This document shows, in pieces, positions 1 through 10,829 of a DNA stretch of 64,000 bases; within the stretch, counting starts at the first letter, position 1, and every line of letters begins with the position of its first letter. Below the pieces are notes generated by a model. That model was given only the letters and a program-made list of their open reading frames with translations. It was not told the origin of the DNA and made no database searches. Origin of the DNA: Polyodon spathula (lineage: Eukaryota; Chordata; Actinopteri; Acipenseriformes; Polyodontidae); NCBI RefSeq assembly GCF_017654505.1, contig NC_054535.1, forward strand, positions 46,782,348 through 46,846,347, given 5' to 3'. A program made the position numbers and the translations under genes.

Positions 1-1410
1 TCTTAACATGACCCAGGTGTCGCTGCATCAGGAAGTATACCACAGCAGCCATCCTGTTGCCAATGACAGGTCTCTGCAGGTGTGTGCTTTTATACAGCTC
101 TTAGTTACTCACTTCTACAATGGTTTGCACCTTGTAAGAAGAGGTGCAATGTTTTTAGAGGGCAGCAATTGCTAAGTGCAAGGCAAAATCCTTACATAAT
201 GTTTGCACCCTGTTAGTATCCGGATCCTGCCAAATTCCATGCTCTTTTCTTCATTTGAATGCATTTCAATATAATTTTAATGGATTAATGATGGCAAACT
301 GCAAATTTGATAGTGGGTGCAGAACGCAGGTAAACAGCATTACATACACCGCATTTTAGCGGCCGGTAAAACCTTTATTTTTCAGAATAGATGTGTGTGT
401 TTTTCTTGTGCTACAAAATGAGACTAGGAGCTTTGCAAAAACAAAAAAAAATCAAGTCATAAAGAAACTTTCTTAATTTTATCTCATGTTTTTGTTTTTG
501 TTTGTTTTTTGTTACATTTTTTAAACAATAATCTGAATATAATTTGCTGTTCCATTTATAACCACAAGGTGGCGACAGTGCCACACAGATTCATTCATCC
601 AACGGTGGCAAGAGACAGGTTTCACTTTTTCAACACAAATAGATCAGAGATCAAACAATATTGTACCATGAAAAACATGATTTACTGTGATAAACCACCA
701 ATTTTCTGCTTGCCATGTACTCAAAGAGGGTACAGGTTTTCAAACTGTCATAAAAATGTTGCTATATGCATTTTGCCATTAATTTAAATGGCTGATAAAC
801 AATTGAACAGTACTGTTTGTTCTTCATCTTTAAAATTTACGGTGCCTAATTTGGCGTTTTCTGAATATTGTTTTAAAAAGATCAAGCTATGGATATAAAG
901 CCGGTTTCAGTAGTTAGAATGTGTAGCGGAGTATTATGACTTTATACAACTAACTAAAAAAAGAAATCTTAGGAAAACAATTGAATACATTTTTTTATAC
1001 ATCTTTGGCATTGGGTGATAAAGACTTCATGTCTAACGTTAAAGATTTAAACAAAGGTTATTTATATTAATTGTTGCCTAAAAATGGAAACCTGAATTTG
1101 AACGGGGTTGCCCAACCGACCCTTCAGGGAGCCTGACGTGACTGGTAATGTCTTGTGTAAACCCCCAGCAATGCAGGGCAAAGACTTTCATTTCTTTTCT
1201 GCAGTTTACACTTAGTTTTAATACATCTTTAGCTATTTCAGAAATGTTAATTTAAAGCAATTTATTTTAGTAATAATACCAACAACAATATGTCTTTTAA
1301 TTCTTAAAGCGATTGCACAAACCGTTGCAGTAAAGCAAGTGCAATTGCTAAGTGTTTATTGCAAAAGTAGCAGCAGTGTGCATTAAAAAGCTGTAGCAAC
1401 TTTTGTTTAC
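1..1410. other. Intergenic, no recognised gene
   Basis: AT-rich sequence with short A and T runs. The open frames here are short and show no domain or splice context. I recognise no repeat family or gene. Confidence 0.5.
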
Positions 1411-1415
1411 TGGCC

Positions 1416-2043
1416 TGTGACAGGGTAGGTAGAATCCCTGCACTGAAAAGCTTACCTCCCAACAGCAGAGGGAACAGGAGGAACCCGTCCCTCCAGCAGG
1501 CTTTGGCAACTACGGGGTTAATATTCCATAGGTGCCAGCTAGCTAGGAGGCTGGTGGAGGGGAACGATGTACACCTGGGTCCAATCCCAGGTAAACAGGT
1601 AGAGGGTGGAGCTAAGGTTTACAAAAGGGACATACTCTCCAGTAGTCAGGGCAGCGTTCCTATGACTAGGGAGAGAAGGCTGTGCACTTGAAGAAAAACC
1701 ACTAAACTCTTTTAAAAGCTTTGCCTTTTGCAGACTGACAAGGTACACGGATCTCCATTCCACCAATGAGTATGCCCACACCAGACCATTGAAGAGCATT
1801 ACCTGTTGGCAGCACCTGACTCTCTACTACAGCTCTGCTGTTGTCCCGGCAGCCTGAAGTGGTTCCACCCTGGAATCCCTGTGAATCAAAGCTGCACCTT
1901 GTAAATATTTCACTGCATTTAAAGTCACAATGCACCATTATTTTTTTTTATCTTTTTGTTACACTTTGTGACTTCTATATAATAAAACCTGTTTTCTTCC
2001 GCACCCCATCTTTCTACATGTGTTATTTAAAGGGACTTCCACA
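1416..2043 (+). mobile_element. Solo LTR with 5-bp TSD
   Basis: The element begins TGTGACAGGG and ends CTTCCACA, so it has the TG...CA ends of an LTR. It is flanked by perfect direct repeats TGGCC (1411-1415 and 2044-2048), as left by retroviral-type integrase. An AATAAA signal lies near 1980, about 65 bases before the end, which sets the + orientation. It is 628 bp long with no internal coding region, so it is a solo LTR formed by LTR-LTR recombination. Family (Gypsy, ERV or other) is not assigned. Short open frames inside it are incidental. Confidence 0.72.
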
Positions 2044-2174
2044 TGGCCTTTAAAGATAATGTTGCTATGGTTTTCTAATTTTTCTCATACAACTATCCCC
2101 TGCATTGGACTCAAAGATATATCTTGGAAAGGTAGTGTGGCATAAAAAAACAATTGTGATAAAGTATATATACA

Positions 2175-2177
2175 CAC

Positions 2178-2252
<75 letters not shown>
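2175..2252. repeat. (TG)n(TA)n compound microsatellite
   Basis: About eight TG units run directly into about thirty TA units. Confidence 0.95.
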
Positions 2253-2254
<2 letters not shown>

Positions 2255-4576
2255 TACTTTGTTTTAGTCTATTGTTTAGTGACTTTATTCAGTCCTGCAC
2301 TGTTTGTTAAACTGGTTTGTCAGGATCTGGTCTGGATTATCTAGTTAGTGATATCAGCAACGTATTTAGTAAGTAAGGAGTGGTTAAAAAAAGCAGATGT
2401 TCTGTTTGTAGGCTTCTGTCCCAATACTTTCGTCAGGCTGTGTATAATTTTTCCACATTTAAAAAACAACAAATAGGCTTATTGTGGTTACTTATTTATT
2501 TTGGATGTTGTGAATTGACACATTTGGCAGCAGTATGAAATCATTTAATGCTTTTGTCCGTATAAATAAGGCAAAAAAACATCCATATAAATACATATTT
2601 TCATAAAAACATATTTTTCATTATTATTAATACATTTGTTACTTAAGTAGTGTTTCCCAACGTCATTGGTGTGGTGGATTGCACACACATCCTCGTTAAA
2701 TCCCCATCCACCCAACAAGAGGCAAACTATGCGAACCGAAAAGGCTTCCACAGTTTGAATGTGCGGGTAAATTATGTAAAAGTTTAATCAATCATATTGA
2801 ATGCATATTGTATTTTTGTGTACTAGTAACTGTTCCTTACTTCTATGAGTCACGTAAATATATAATTAGTAATTACTAAATACTTAGTGATTCATCTGCA
2901 CACATTTAATTTTCACAATATTACCCGTTTTGTATACTTCTTTATATGATCATATTTGGACACTACACAGCGGTTTTTAATACTGTGAATATTGCAGAAA
3001 CACACAGGCTCTGGGCGTTCCTTTCATCAGCAACAAAGTAAATCACATAAATTCCAAAGTGCACTGTTAGAAATAAAACTGGATGAATTGTTACTGTGTA
3101 GTTGTTATTAAGAAGAAAAAAAAAAGTCAAGTGAACAGTTGTAAGAACAGACGTTATACTGCTACACAATCAATTACTAACAAAATAACAGCTTCTAAAA
3201 TTTAAACGTGCTTGGGGACAAAAAAAAATCTACTGTGACTTTTTCTTTTTAATTTGAATTCTTGTAATGTTTCTTAAATGTGAAACATTGCACTTTGTTC
3301 AGAGTTGTGAATGCTTTATAATTCAAAACAAAATGATTTATAATTAAGTAAAATTCAAACATATTACATAATATCAATAATTTGAAAACAATGCAAGCTT
3401 GTGCAAACACTTCTATTTGCTTAATAGTTAATTTTACTACTGTAACAGATCTATGTTTTGTATTGACTTTTATTTATTCATATTTCAGATGATTTGTGAC
3501 TCACAATGCCTCATTACTAATGTTAAGGCACAATGGCCTGGATCAGTGCATGGCTGAAGAATATTTAGGGAGAGTATGTTACATCAATGTTTTGAACAAG
3601 GTCAATAAAAGACAAATAATGACATTACTTTTAACATATGTACATAAGCAAAGTGAGCACCCGCATTTCTAGCTGAATTGGTCAGGTTTTTTTCGTATGT
3701 ACCACCGCATTTCAATTTTAAAAACTTTTGTTACTTTTCAAGTTATGTGTGCCGACCGTTTTTGATGATCTCAGGCAAAGCTCAATTTGTCTTTGTTAGA
3801 CCAGAGTAAAAATTGAGATGACCTTTGGCATCCTTAAAGCCAGGTTTGCCTGTTTAAAGAACCTCTGGGTGTCATCACAAAGGGCTTGTGACATCACAGT
3901 GGCATGTGTGGTCCTCCACAGTATTACAACAATTAGGAAGGAGCGAGTCCCCAATATCATACAGCTGCCAGCGAATTCAACCAGCCTGAGAAAATACACT
4001 TAATTAGAAATACATTTTGTTACAGAAGGCAGTATAGTTGTAGTAAAGGTACAAATAACAAATGTGTGGCTGCTCTTTGAATATTAGCAGAAATGTGACA
4101 AACTGACAAAAAGATATGACATGATCATAATAATAATAATTAGTGATAACATAATGGCCAAACACTGTGATATTGATCAAATTAACTTACATTTCATTTT
4201 TCCTCTAACAGTTGCATCTCCAATTAAATTTTTTTCATCTTTAGCTGGCGGTATTCCATTTCTTGATTTAAAAATTGTAGGTTGACCCGTTGGACTTCCA
4301 TAGAAGTCATATTCTTGTGTGTGTGTTCTGTTCAAGGAAAATTTATATATATATATTCACATATCATATTAAGCAAAGTAGTCAATAACAGATTGAGTAC
4401 ACCATTTTAATTACTCCGAACTAGTTAAGCAGCGTGAGTATACACTCCTTATTATTATTATTTAGAATATAATAGTAATATAAGCAAGTTTATGATATAA
4501 TTGACTGTTGCGAAGGACTAACCTTGTATGAAGTAGGTGACTGCTCATGATTTTGCTGATGGCTGATGTAGTGAAT
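2253..4576. other. Intergenic, no recognised gene
   Basis: AT-rich DNA with no coding region I can support. An open frame on both strands at 3796-4003 has no recognisable domain. Scattered short A and T runs only. Confidence 0.45.
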
Positions 4577-5010
4577 TGTGTGACCTCAGGTTCCAGTAAA
4601 ATAGTACACCAGCGGCAGGAACGCGCAGCAAAAAGTGCGTGGCTGTGCAGTGTTTTATTAAACAACAAAATAGAGTTTTCAAAACACAAAATAAAAGGGC
4701 ACAAGGGCCAAACAACAGGGTTTCCAAACAACACAGGAACAAAAAATTCAAACTAAACAAGTACCTATATATACGCATGATTACAGGTAAAGCTTACTCT
4801 ACGCGTGCACGTGCGCGTGCCCAAAAACCAAACCACTCCACCAGACAAATAATTCCTCCTGGCTTTTATAATCTGTGGCTGGAGCCCAATTAATCAATAA
4901 TTAACAATTAGCCAATTTAGGCTCCAGCCACATTCGAACATGTAAATAACTGTTATTTACGTGTTGAATAAACCTTGTTATACGTTACCTTTATTGTGTA
5001 CAACACAACA
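4577..5010 (-). mobile_element. Solo LTR with 5-bp TSD
   Basis: On the + strand it starts TGTGTGACCT and ends CAACACAACA, with identical flanks TGAAT at 4572-4576 and 5011-5015. On the minus strand a TATAAAAG box (near 4865) is followed downstream by AATAAAA (near 4660), so transcription would run leftward. The size (434 bp), TG/CA ends and perfect TSD support a solo LTR unrelated in sequence to the one at 1416. It contains a short alternating purine-pyrimidine tract near 4800-4820. Confidence 0.7.
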
Positions 5011-5519
5011 TGAATAGTGTAGCAACCTGTGGAATTGCTGAGGGCACTGCGCCCTGAAGGGACACTTTGTGTTTTTTGTCTGAATCAGGTGCTGTATTGT
5101 TGTGGGCGGGACCATGTCAGTGGTTAAAACTTCAGTTTCTGTGTCTGGGTCAGACACTCACGTTAGGCTCAAAACGATTTATTGCTCAAAGCATATGTAG
5201 ATCAGAAATTAAAAAAAAAATAAAAAAAAGGTTTCACATTTCTAGCGTGAAATAAAATTAAAGCACTTGGAACAATATGGACCTATGCTTAGCAATTCAG
5301 TCTAACACGTTTGCCTAGAGATATATTTTGCATTATGTATTGGCATAGAACTTCTGACAGACATATCTGTGACATTACGCATTGTTATATACTTTATCAA
5401 CCTGTAGGCTCAGCAATAATATTCATAACTGATGCAACCTTCACCATTTTTAATGACCAGGTCCGTTCTTGCATTGTGGTCATGTTCTCTGGTTCTTGGT
5501 CAAAGATCACTTAACCCGG
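5011..5519. other. Intergenic, nothing recognised
   Basis: No gene or repeat family recognised in this stretch. It ends where a truncated Tc1 fragment begins. Confidence 0.4.
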
Positions 5520-5757
5520 TGAAATAGACTCATGGCTGTAATTGCTGCCAAAGGTGCCTCTACCAAATATTGACTCAAGGGGGTGAATACTTATGCAATC
5601 AATTATTTTCTGTTTTGTATTTGTAATTAATTTAGAACAGTTTTTAGATTTTATTTTTCACTTTGACATTATGGACTTTTTTGTGTTGATCAGTGGCAAA
5701 AACTCCTAATTAAATCCATTTTGAGTTCAACGGGGTGAATACTTTTGAGAGCCACTG
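5520..5757 (+). mobile_element. Tc1/mariner 3' fragment
   Basis: The first bases encode the transposase C-terminus (RLMAVIAAKGASTKY then stop) and continue into a 3' terminal repeat ending GAGAGCCACTG before TA. The sequence closely matches the 3' part of the element at 44162-45754, so both belong to one IR/DR-type Tc1 family. The 5' part is missing, so this copy is truncated and dead. Confidence 0.85.
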
Positions 5758-5762
5758 TATAT

Positions 5763-6450
5763 TGTGGCAGAGTAGGGGGAGGAAAATATAGTCCAAGCAG
5801 GATACAGTACTACACCACCCCAGAATCCCTCAGGGCTGGAATTAGAGCCAGGATGAGAAACACCTGGGGCCGGTTGCATAAAATATAGTAAGTATTTCAC
5901 TTAAGTGTGACAATTAAGTATATTTTTCACTTAGGTAAGGGAAAAACTTAAGGGTGTTGCACAAAACATCTTAACCATTCTTGTCAGGGAAAACACTTAA
6001 GCATGCCTGGAATTTTAAACAAGTAGCTTACTGTACTCTGTATAGTAAGTCAAGTCACAATGGCAACCAAATTATTTTAATTGTCAAACTTTTGTAGTTA
6101 AAATACTTAAGTAGAACTGACTGATTTCCCCTTAAGTATTCCTTAATAATTCACATACGTTTTTTTTTTGTGTAACACCTTTATACCTAAGTAGCACTAC
6201 AAGGCAATATTTACGTGAAAATCTCACTTAAGATGTTTTTTTTTTAATTCAACCAGCTCCTGGCTCTATGTAATGAGAGACACCTGCCTATAATTTAAGC
6301 AGACAGGTATTTAAGCAAGTAAAAATGTTGGTTAGTTGTCTGTCTGCCTTTGGGTGAGAGACCTCTGTATAGACCTGTGTCCCTGCAACCTTAGGAAAAA
6401 AAGTTAAAGTTAAATATATTTGTTTGGTTACCGGTAAATGACTTGGCAAT
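5763..6450 (+). repeat. LTR-like repeat split by a MITE
   Basis: It starts TGTGGCAGAGTAGG, a start like those of the LTRs here. The parts left and right of the MITE at 5868-6258 read on into each other (AGAGCCAGGATGAGAAACACCTGG then CTCTATG). I found no clear right end or TSD, so boundaries are approximate and the class is tentative. Confidence 0.3.
5868..6258. mobile_element. MITE-like element, 5-bp TSD
   Basis: It starts GGCCGGTTGCATAAAAT and its right end, read in reverse complement, is AGCTGGTTGAATTAAAA: imperfect terminal inverted repeats. Perfect CCTGG duplications flank it (5863-5867, 6259-6263). The inside is rich in CTTAAG palindromes (at least five). No coding capacity. The transposon superfamily is not assigned. 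Confidence 0.6.
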
Positions 6451-6486
6451 CAGGAATGATAGTGCTGATTTGAAAGTGAAGATACG

Positions 6487-6849
6487 ATGTCTGGATCAGA
6501 TAGAGAGGATGAGAAGGCATGTAGCGTAAGGGGTGAACTAAAGGTTTGGGCTGTTGGCGGTAATATCCCAATGCATCACATCAACAGTTTGTTAGGCATT
6601 TTAAGACGATTCTTTCCCAGTCTGCCAGAAGATGCTCGCACTTTAATGGCTACTTCCATTTCATACAATTTGGAGACGGTTGCTGGGGGATCATATCATC
6701 ATTTTGGTGTTGCATAAAGTATACTCTCTCAGTTGGCATCAAATATGGAGCTAGCTTCTAATGACTGTGTAACACTGCAAATAAATATTGATGGCATTCC
6801 ACTTTTTAAGAGTAGTAACATTCAGTTTTGGCCTATACTTGGGGTTTAG
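6487..6849 (+). pseudogene. Transposase fragment (EnSpm/CACTA-like)
   Basis: The frame opens at an ATG and reads through a 76-aa N-terminal part (ELKVWAVGGNIPMHHINSLL, SLPEDARTLMATS, GGSYHHFG) to a TAA at 6715. It then continues in the same frame to 6849 with LQINIDGIPLFKSS and IQFWPILGV before a TAG. The second block resembles the DG-x-P-F...WPxL signature I know from animal transposase-domain proteins related to the EnSpm/CACTA Tnp2 family. The first block is the domain that usually precedes it. With one internal stop and no remaining catalytic core this is a relic. Superfamily assignment is from memory of family patterns and is moderate. Confidence 0.55.
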
Positions 6850-6974
6850 TAAAGTAATCGAATAACTTTTCCTGAAGCAGGTGCTGCCCCCAGAACCGAT
6901 GTCATGCTTGATACGATGGTTGATGAAGAGCACCATATGGGAGACTGATCATTGAGGAAACTGATTGGAATGGT

Positions 6975-7214
6975 ATGACAGTTCCCTCTAGACTTTATGT
7001 ATTTAGTTTGTTTAGGGGTAATGAGCAAGAGCGTGGCAGCCTGCATCTGGATGAATTCCGGTTTCCTCTTGCCACCAAGGAGAACACTGACCGAGTGGAG
7101 AGGATGTTAATGGACCAGGCTACAAAAAAGGCACTGGTATGTGACAGTTGTACAACTGCTAACAAAGTCCTTTTCTTTTCAGATTATAATAACCAATACC
7201 TTGTCATTGAATAG
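6975..7214 (+). pseudogene. DUF4806-like protein fragment
   Basis: An open frame encodes LDEFRFPLATKENTDRVERM followed by LMDQATKKALV. This fits my memory of the DUF4806 core, a small domain seen in TE-associated proteins of fish and invertebrates. It lies 125 bp downstream of the transposase relic on the same strand, so both may come from one element. It ends in TAG after a poorly conserved tail and has no upstream exon I can define. Confidence 0.4.
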
Positions 7215-8349
7215 TTTAAAAAAAAATGCAATACAGATGCCAAAAACTTCTGTCCTTATTGAATTATATCTTCAGCTTTTTCTCAGATTTTTAGATAATT
7301 ATGCCTGATAATTACTTCTGTACGTATTGTTGCATTTTTCTATGGTGTTCATTTATTATATCCATTTTAAAGGTATAAAAAATATCACTACAAGTTTCCT
7401 TGTGTTTCAGATGTAGTCATTTGTTTACTTTTTCATATTTTGCAGCTCAGTTTGTCTTTGGCACGTTCATTTTGCTTCAGAACTAGTGCATCAGTTGGGC
7501 GCATGACTTCATTTCTGCTAATGCACTAACAGCACATTCCATATTAGGAGGAAAATGGGTGAAAAATTTAAACATGCTAAAAAAAAAAAAAAAAAAAAAA
7601 AAAAGGCTGGGGATTGGGGGAAATTTTTAGTTTTCCTTTTTTTTATAATGTGGGCATGTTTCAGTAACACACCCCCCCATCAGGGTTGGTGAAATAGCAG
7701 AAACGTCATAATAGTTTATTGTGAGTTTATAAAAGCAGAAACTGTTATTTTCTTATATCAAAGAGAGAGAAGAAAGTTGACGGCAGTAGTGTTGGAACAC
7801 ATACACATTTGCCTTCATTTACATTTCATTCTAGATCACACACATTTGTAGTCCTGGTGGCACCACAGGCGATGACACCATCAGGCTCATGATGAGTCAC
7901 GTGCTGACCAACAATCTGGCTAGAAGATACAACTGGCTGGGGCGGGGAAACAAGAGCCCCTTTTCTGTCCTTGTTTTGGCGAGAGTAATCAAAGGTAAAT
8001 TGTGCTGCTGGCATTTGAACTGTTGTACATAAGTCGAAGCCAATGAAATGCATGCAAAATCAATATGACAATTAAATAACTGTTATAGCCATTCATGAAA
8101 AGTGTCACTAAATAATAATAATATTATATTCCTGAAATAAAAGTACAAGAGAATATATTTGATCAAACAGGGACAACTTAATTTTGTGGAAAAAATCAAC
8201 AAACACAATGCTTAACACAAACAAACACATCGCTGATTTTTACAACTGAATTGTGTTGTCCTTGTTTGAACAAACTGTTAGATTCAACAAATGTTTTGGT
8301 GTGTATAAAAATACTGTAATATATTAAATCTTTCATTTTTTTTTTCCAG
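7215..8349. other. No gene recognised; poly-A run
   Basis: AT-rich sequence. A pure A tract at about 7580-7604 could be the tail of an unrecognised retroelement, but the sequence before it is not recognised. The minus frame at 7826-8053 has no domain I know. Confidence 0.4.
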
Positions 8350-8466
8350 CTGCAGCCAAGAAGTCTTCTGTCATGGAGGCAGACACAGAGGCCAGGATGA
8401 GGAGCTGGCTGAAGTATAGTGGAGACAGGGATGGGGGGCGGAAGGGGAGGTCAGAAAGGAAAAAGG
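8350..8466 (+). pseudogene. Candidate exon of unknown TE gene
   Basis: A pyrimidine-rich tract ending CCAG precedes an open 117-nt block that ends at a GTAAAT donor-like site. One frame is open throughout and encodes a charged peptide including MEADTEARMRSWLKYSGD and GRKGRSERKKG. It may be a downstream exon of the DUF4806-like gene at 6975-7214, or chance. No domain recognised. Confidence 0.25.
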
Positions 8467-9144
8467 GTAAATATATGATGCTCCAATGAATTATATTTAT
8501 ATTTTATTAATTTGTAAATTAATATAAAATATTAAACATACAACATATTTAATCTTGTAAATTTTGGTTTTATAATTAAATGATGAATCATTTCAAAAAA
8601 TGCAGAGAAGTCAATTTTCTAAGTGGGTGTAGCAATGGTGAATAAGCATTCCCAAGCACATCTGTTATTGCAGCATTTAAAAATATAAAATCCATTTATA
8701 CAAAGACTCACAGCTTTCTTGAAAAGATCTGCGTTTCCCTTGTTGTTCTTTTGTATTTGTTTTGCTCTCATTAGTGTCTATAGTAGATACAATGTCCTGT
8801 CAGTTCTGGCAGATTCTACTGTACTTGCTGAAGTGGTTTTCTACCACTGCTAATTAAAAAAAAAAAAAAAAAAATAGCCACATACCTAACAATTTCATCC
8901 CGAGGGCTACATTGAAACGTACATTAATTATTTTAGATAGTAATTCATAGCCAGCTAGCCAGCATTATTGTAAACAGTAAGACATGTAATGCACAATACA
9001 ATAAATATTTAATTTGTCATCGAGTGTCAATTTCAGGCGGAGCTTCATGGTGGGCAAGGTGACACAGCTGAGAGAATTTTTTCCCTGTCTTCCCATCTGG
9101 TGCTGTCAGTGTCAGTTTCTCAGCACACAGAGTCGTACTCGGAG
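8467..9144. other. No gene recognised
   Basis: AT-rich sequence with a pure A run at about 8855-8875. Nothing coding that I can support. Confidence 0.4.
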
Positions 9145-9258
9145 ACAAATAGGTGATTGGTCTATCTGTACAAGCGTTCATGAAGGCATTTGTTAACAGT
9201 CGTACAGAAGACGTACAAATAGGTGATTGGTCTATCTGTACAAGCGTTTATGAAGGCG
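9145..9258. repeat. Two-copy direct repeat, 70-bp period
   Basis: A block of about 43 bp (starting ACAAATAGGTGATTGGTC) occurs at 9145-9187 and again at 9215-9258 with one clear mismatch. It is a local tandem duplication. Confidence 0.8.
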
Positions 9259-9291
9259 CTTTGTTAAAAAAAAAATGTAAATTTAATTGTG

Positions 9292-9322
<31 letters not shown>

Positions 9323-9965
9323 CAAAATAAAATCTAAGCATATTTTTAGGGACCCCAACTGTTGCTGATTCAAATTTAGGCATGTCACATAAGGACTAGC
9401 AAGTTTCAAAAGGCACAGTATTGTTAGTTTCTAACCCTGATATTGTTGTATTTTTTTTATTAATTTTAAGCATGTTATTTGATGAACCCTCGTTAGTGTG
9501 TCTCTGTAATATTGAAAATCACTGACTTTTCTTTCAAGAGTTTGTAAAATTGAATTTTTTTTTTTTTTTTTTTAAACAAATCCCCTGGGCCAAAAGAATT
9601 GCCTAAAAGCAATTTTTGTCTCCAGAATTATATTATTTGATGTCAAATTTCTTAATGTTTGCTAATTCCTTGTGACTTTGATAAATCAATTTGCTTAATT
9701 GAGTGGAATGTGGATATGTCTTGTTTTGTAGGAAAACGGATCATGGATATATAGCCTTTTGCTATAAAACAAAAAATAAAATGAACAATTTTTAGAGTCC
9801 AATTAATTTTGGTTTTGTTTTATTTTAAATTCTTATTTCTTTTGCTTTTCCATTTGAAAAACACCTAATGTGGAATCAATTTATTTATTCAGAAAAGCAC
9901 AATAAAAAAATGATCATTTACCAAAAATAGGAAAAATGGATATATCTGGTTTTGCATCTAAACTC

Positions 9966-10056
<91 letters not shown>

Positions 10057-10829
10057 ATAATATTAATTCTTGTAAGAAAGTGCCACGGTACAGTTCAGTG
10101 TAAATATAAATTAAAAAAAAGCTTTTCCTAACAGAACCTTTCATCTCTGATTCCATTACAGTACACCATGGTGGTGCAGCGTGTTACTCTTTCACTTTTC
10201 TGTAAGGCACCTGAGGCACACTGTTATGACTGATTTTATTAATCGCTATTTAAATAATTGCATAAGAGAAGTTATAAATATATTTACTTCACGCCTCCAT
10301 CCGCAGTTTTAATTGCATTTGGAGCATTCCAGACACCACCTGATACATGAGCGCAACAAACTCGACAATGCGTTATCCACTGTTGGTTAAAAAAAGAAAT
10401 GAAATGGACACATTTGTTAAATAAGATAGGCTATGTTAGGTAGATGACAGATTCTTAATATTGTGAAGGTGGCTCTTTTGATAAAAAATAAATTAATAAG
10501 TAATAGTAATAGTTGCCTACTTATTTTGAATATTAACTTTTAAATATTTAGCCGTGCTGTTTTGAGAATAGGCCTATACAGTGTATATCTTAGTGGTAAT
10601 ATATTTGTTTTTCATGGGCCCAAAGGAATCAGTATACTCTCATTTGGCCTGGAGAAAATTATTCTTGATAACACCGTGACCTGCAATGCCTGGATTGTTT
10701 TGTTGGATTTGTAAAATATTCAGAAAGAAATCTGCCCATTGAGGAATACAGTCGTGCTGTAACTCAAACCAGCAGAATCAGCATCACAGTGAGCCACAGG
10801 CCAGACCCCAACAGTATCAGGAACAATAT
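9259..10829. other. AT-rich DNA without genes
   Basis: Holds a T run of about 28 bases (9293-9320), a T run near 9558, and a (TA)n tract annotated separately. No gene recognised until the Helitron protein remains begin near 10830. Confidence 0.45.
9969..10050. repeat. (TA)n microsatellite
   Basis: About forty uninterrupted AT units. Minus-strand open frames through it are poly-IY artefacts. Confidence 0.95.

Noticed and set aside
509..787. 92-aa plus frame
   Set aside because: No domain, no splice signals, AT-rich composition like the rest of the intergenic DNA.
4796..4822. Z-DNA or regulatory element at the alternating CG/CA tract
   Set aside because: Short, and it lies inside a solo LTR; no independent support.
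9914..10156. Poly-(Ile-Tyr) frames in TA tracts (also near 2160, 18950, 20500, 42330, 54520)
   Set aside because: Microsatellite artefacts with no coding context.
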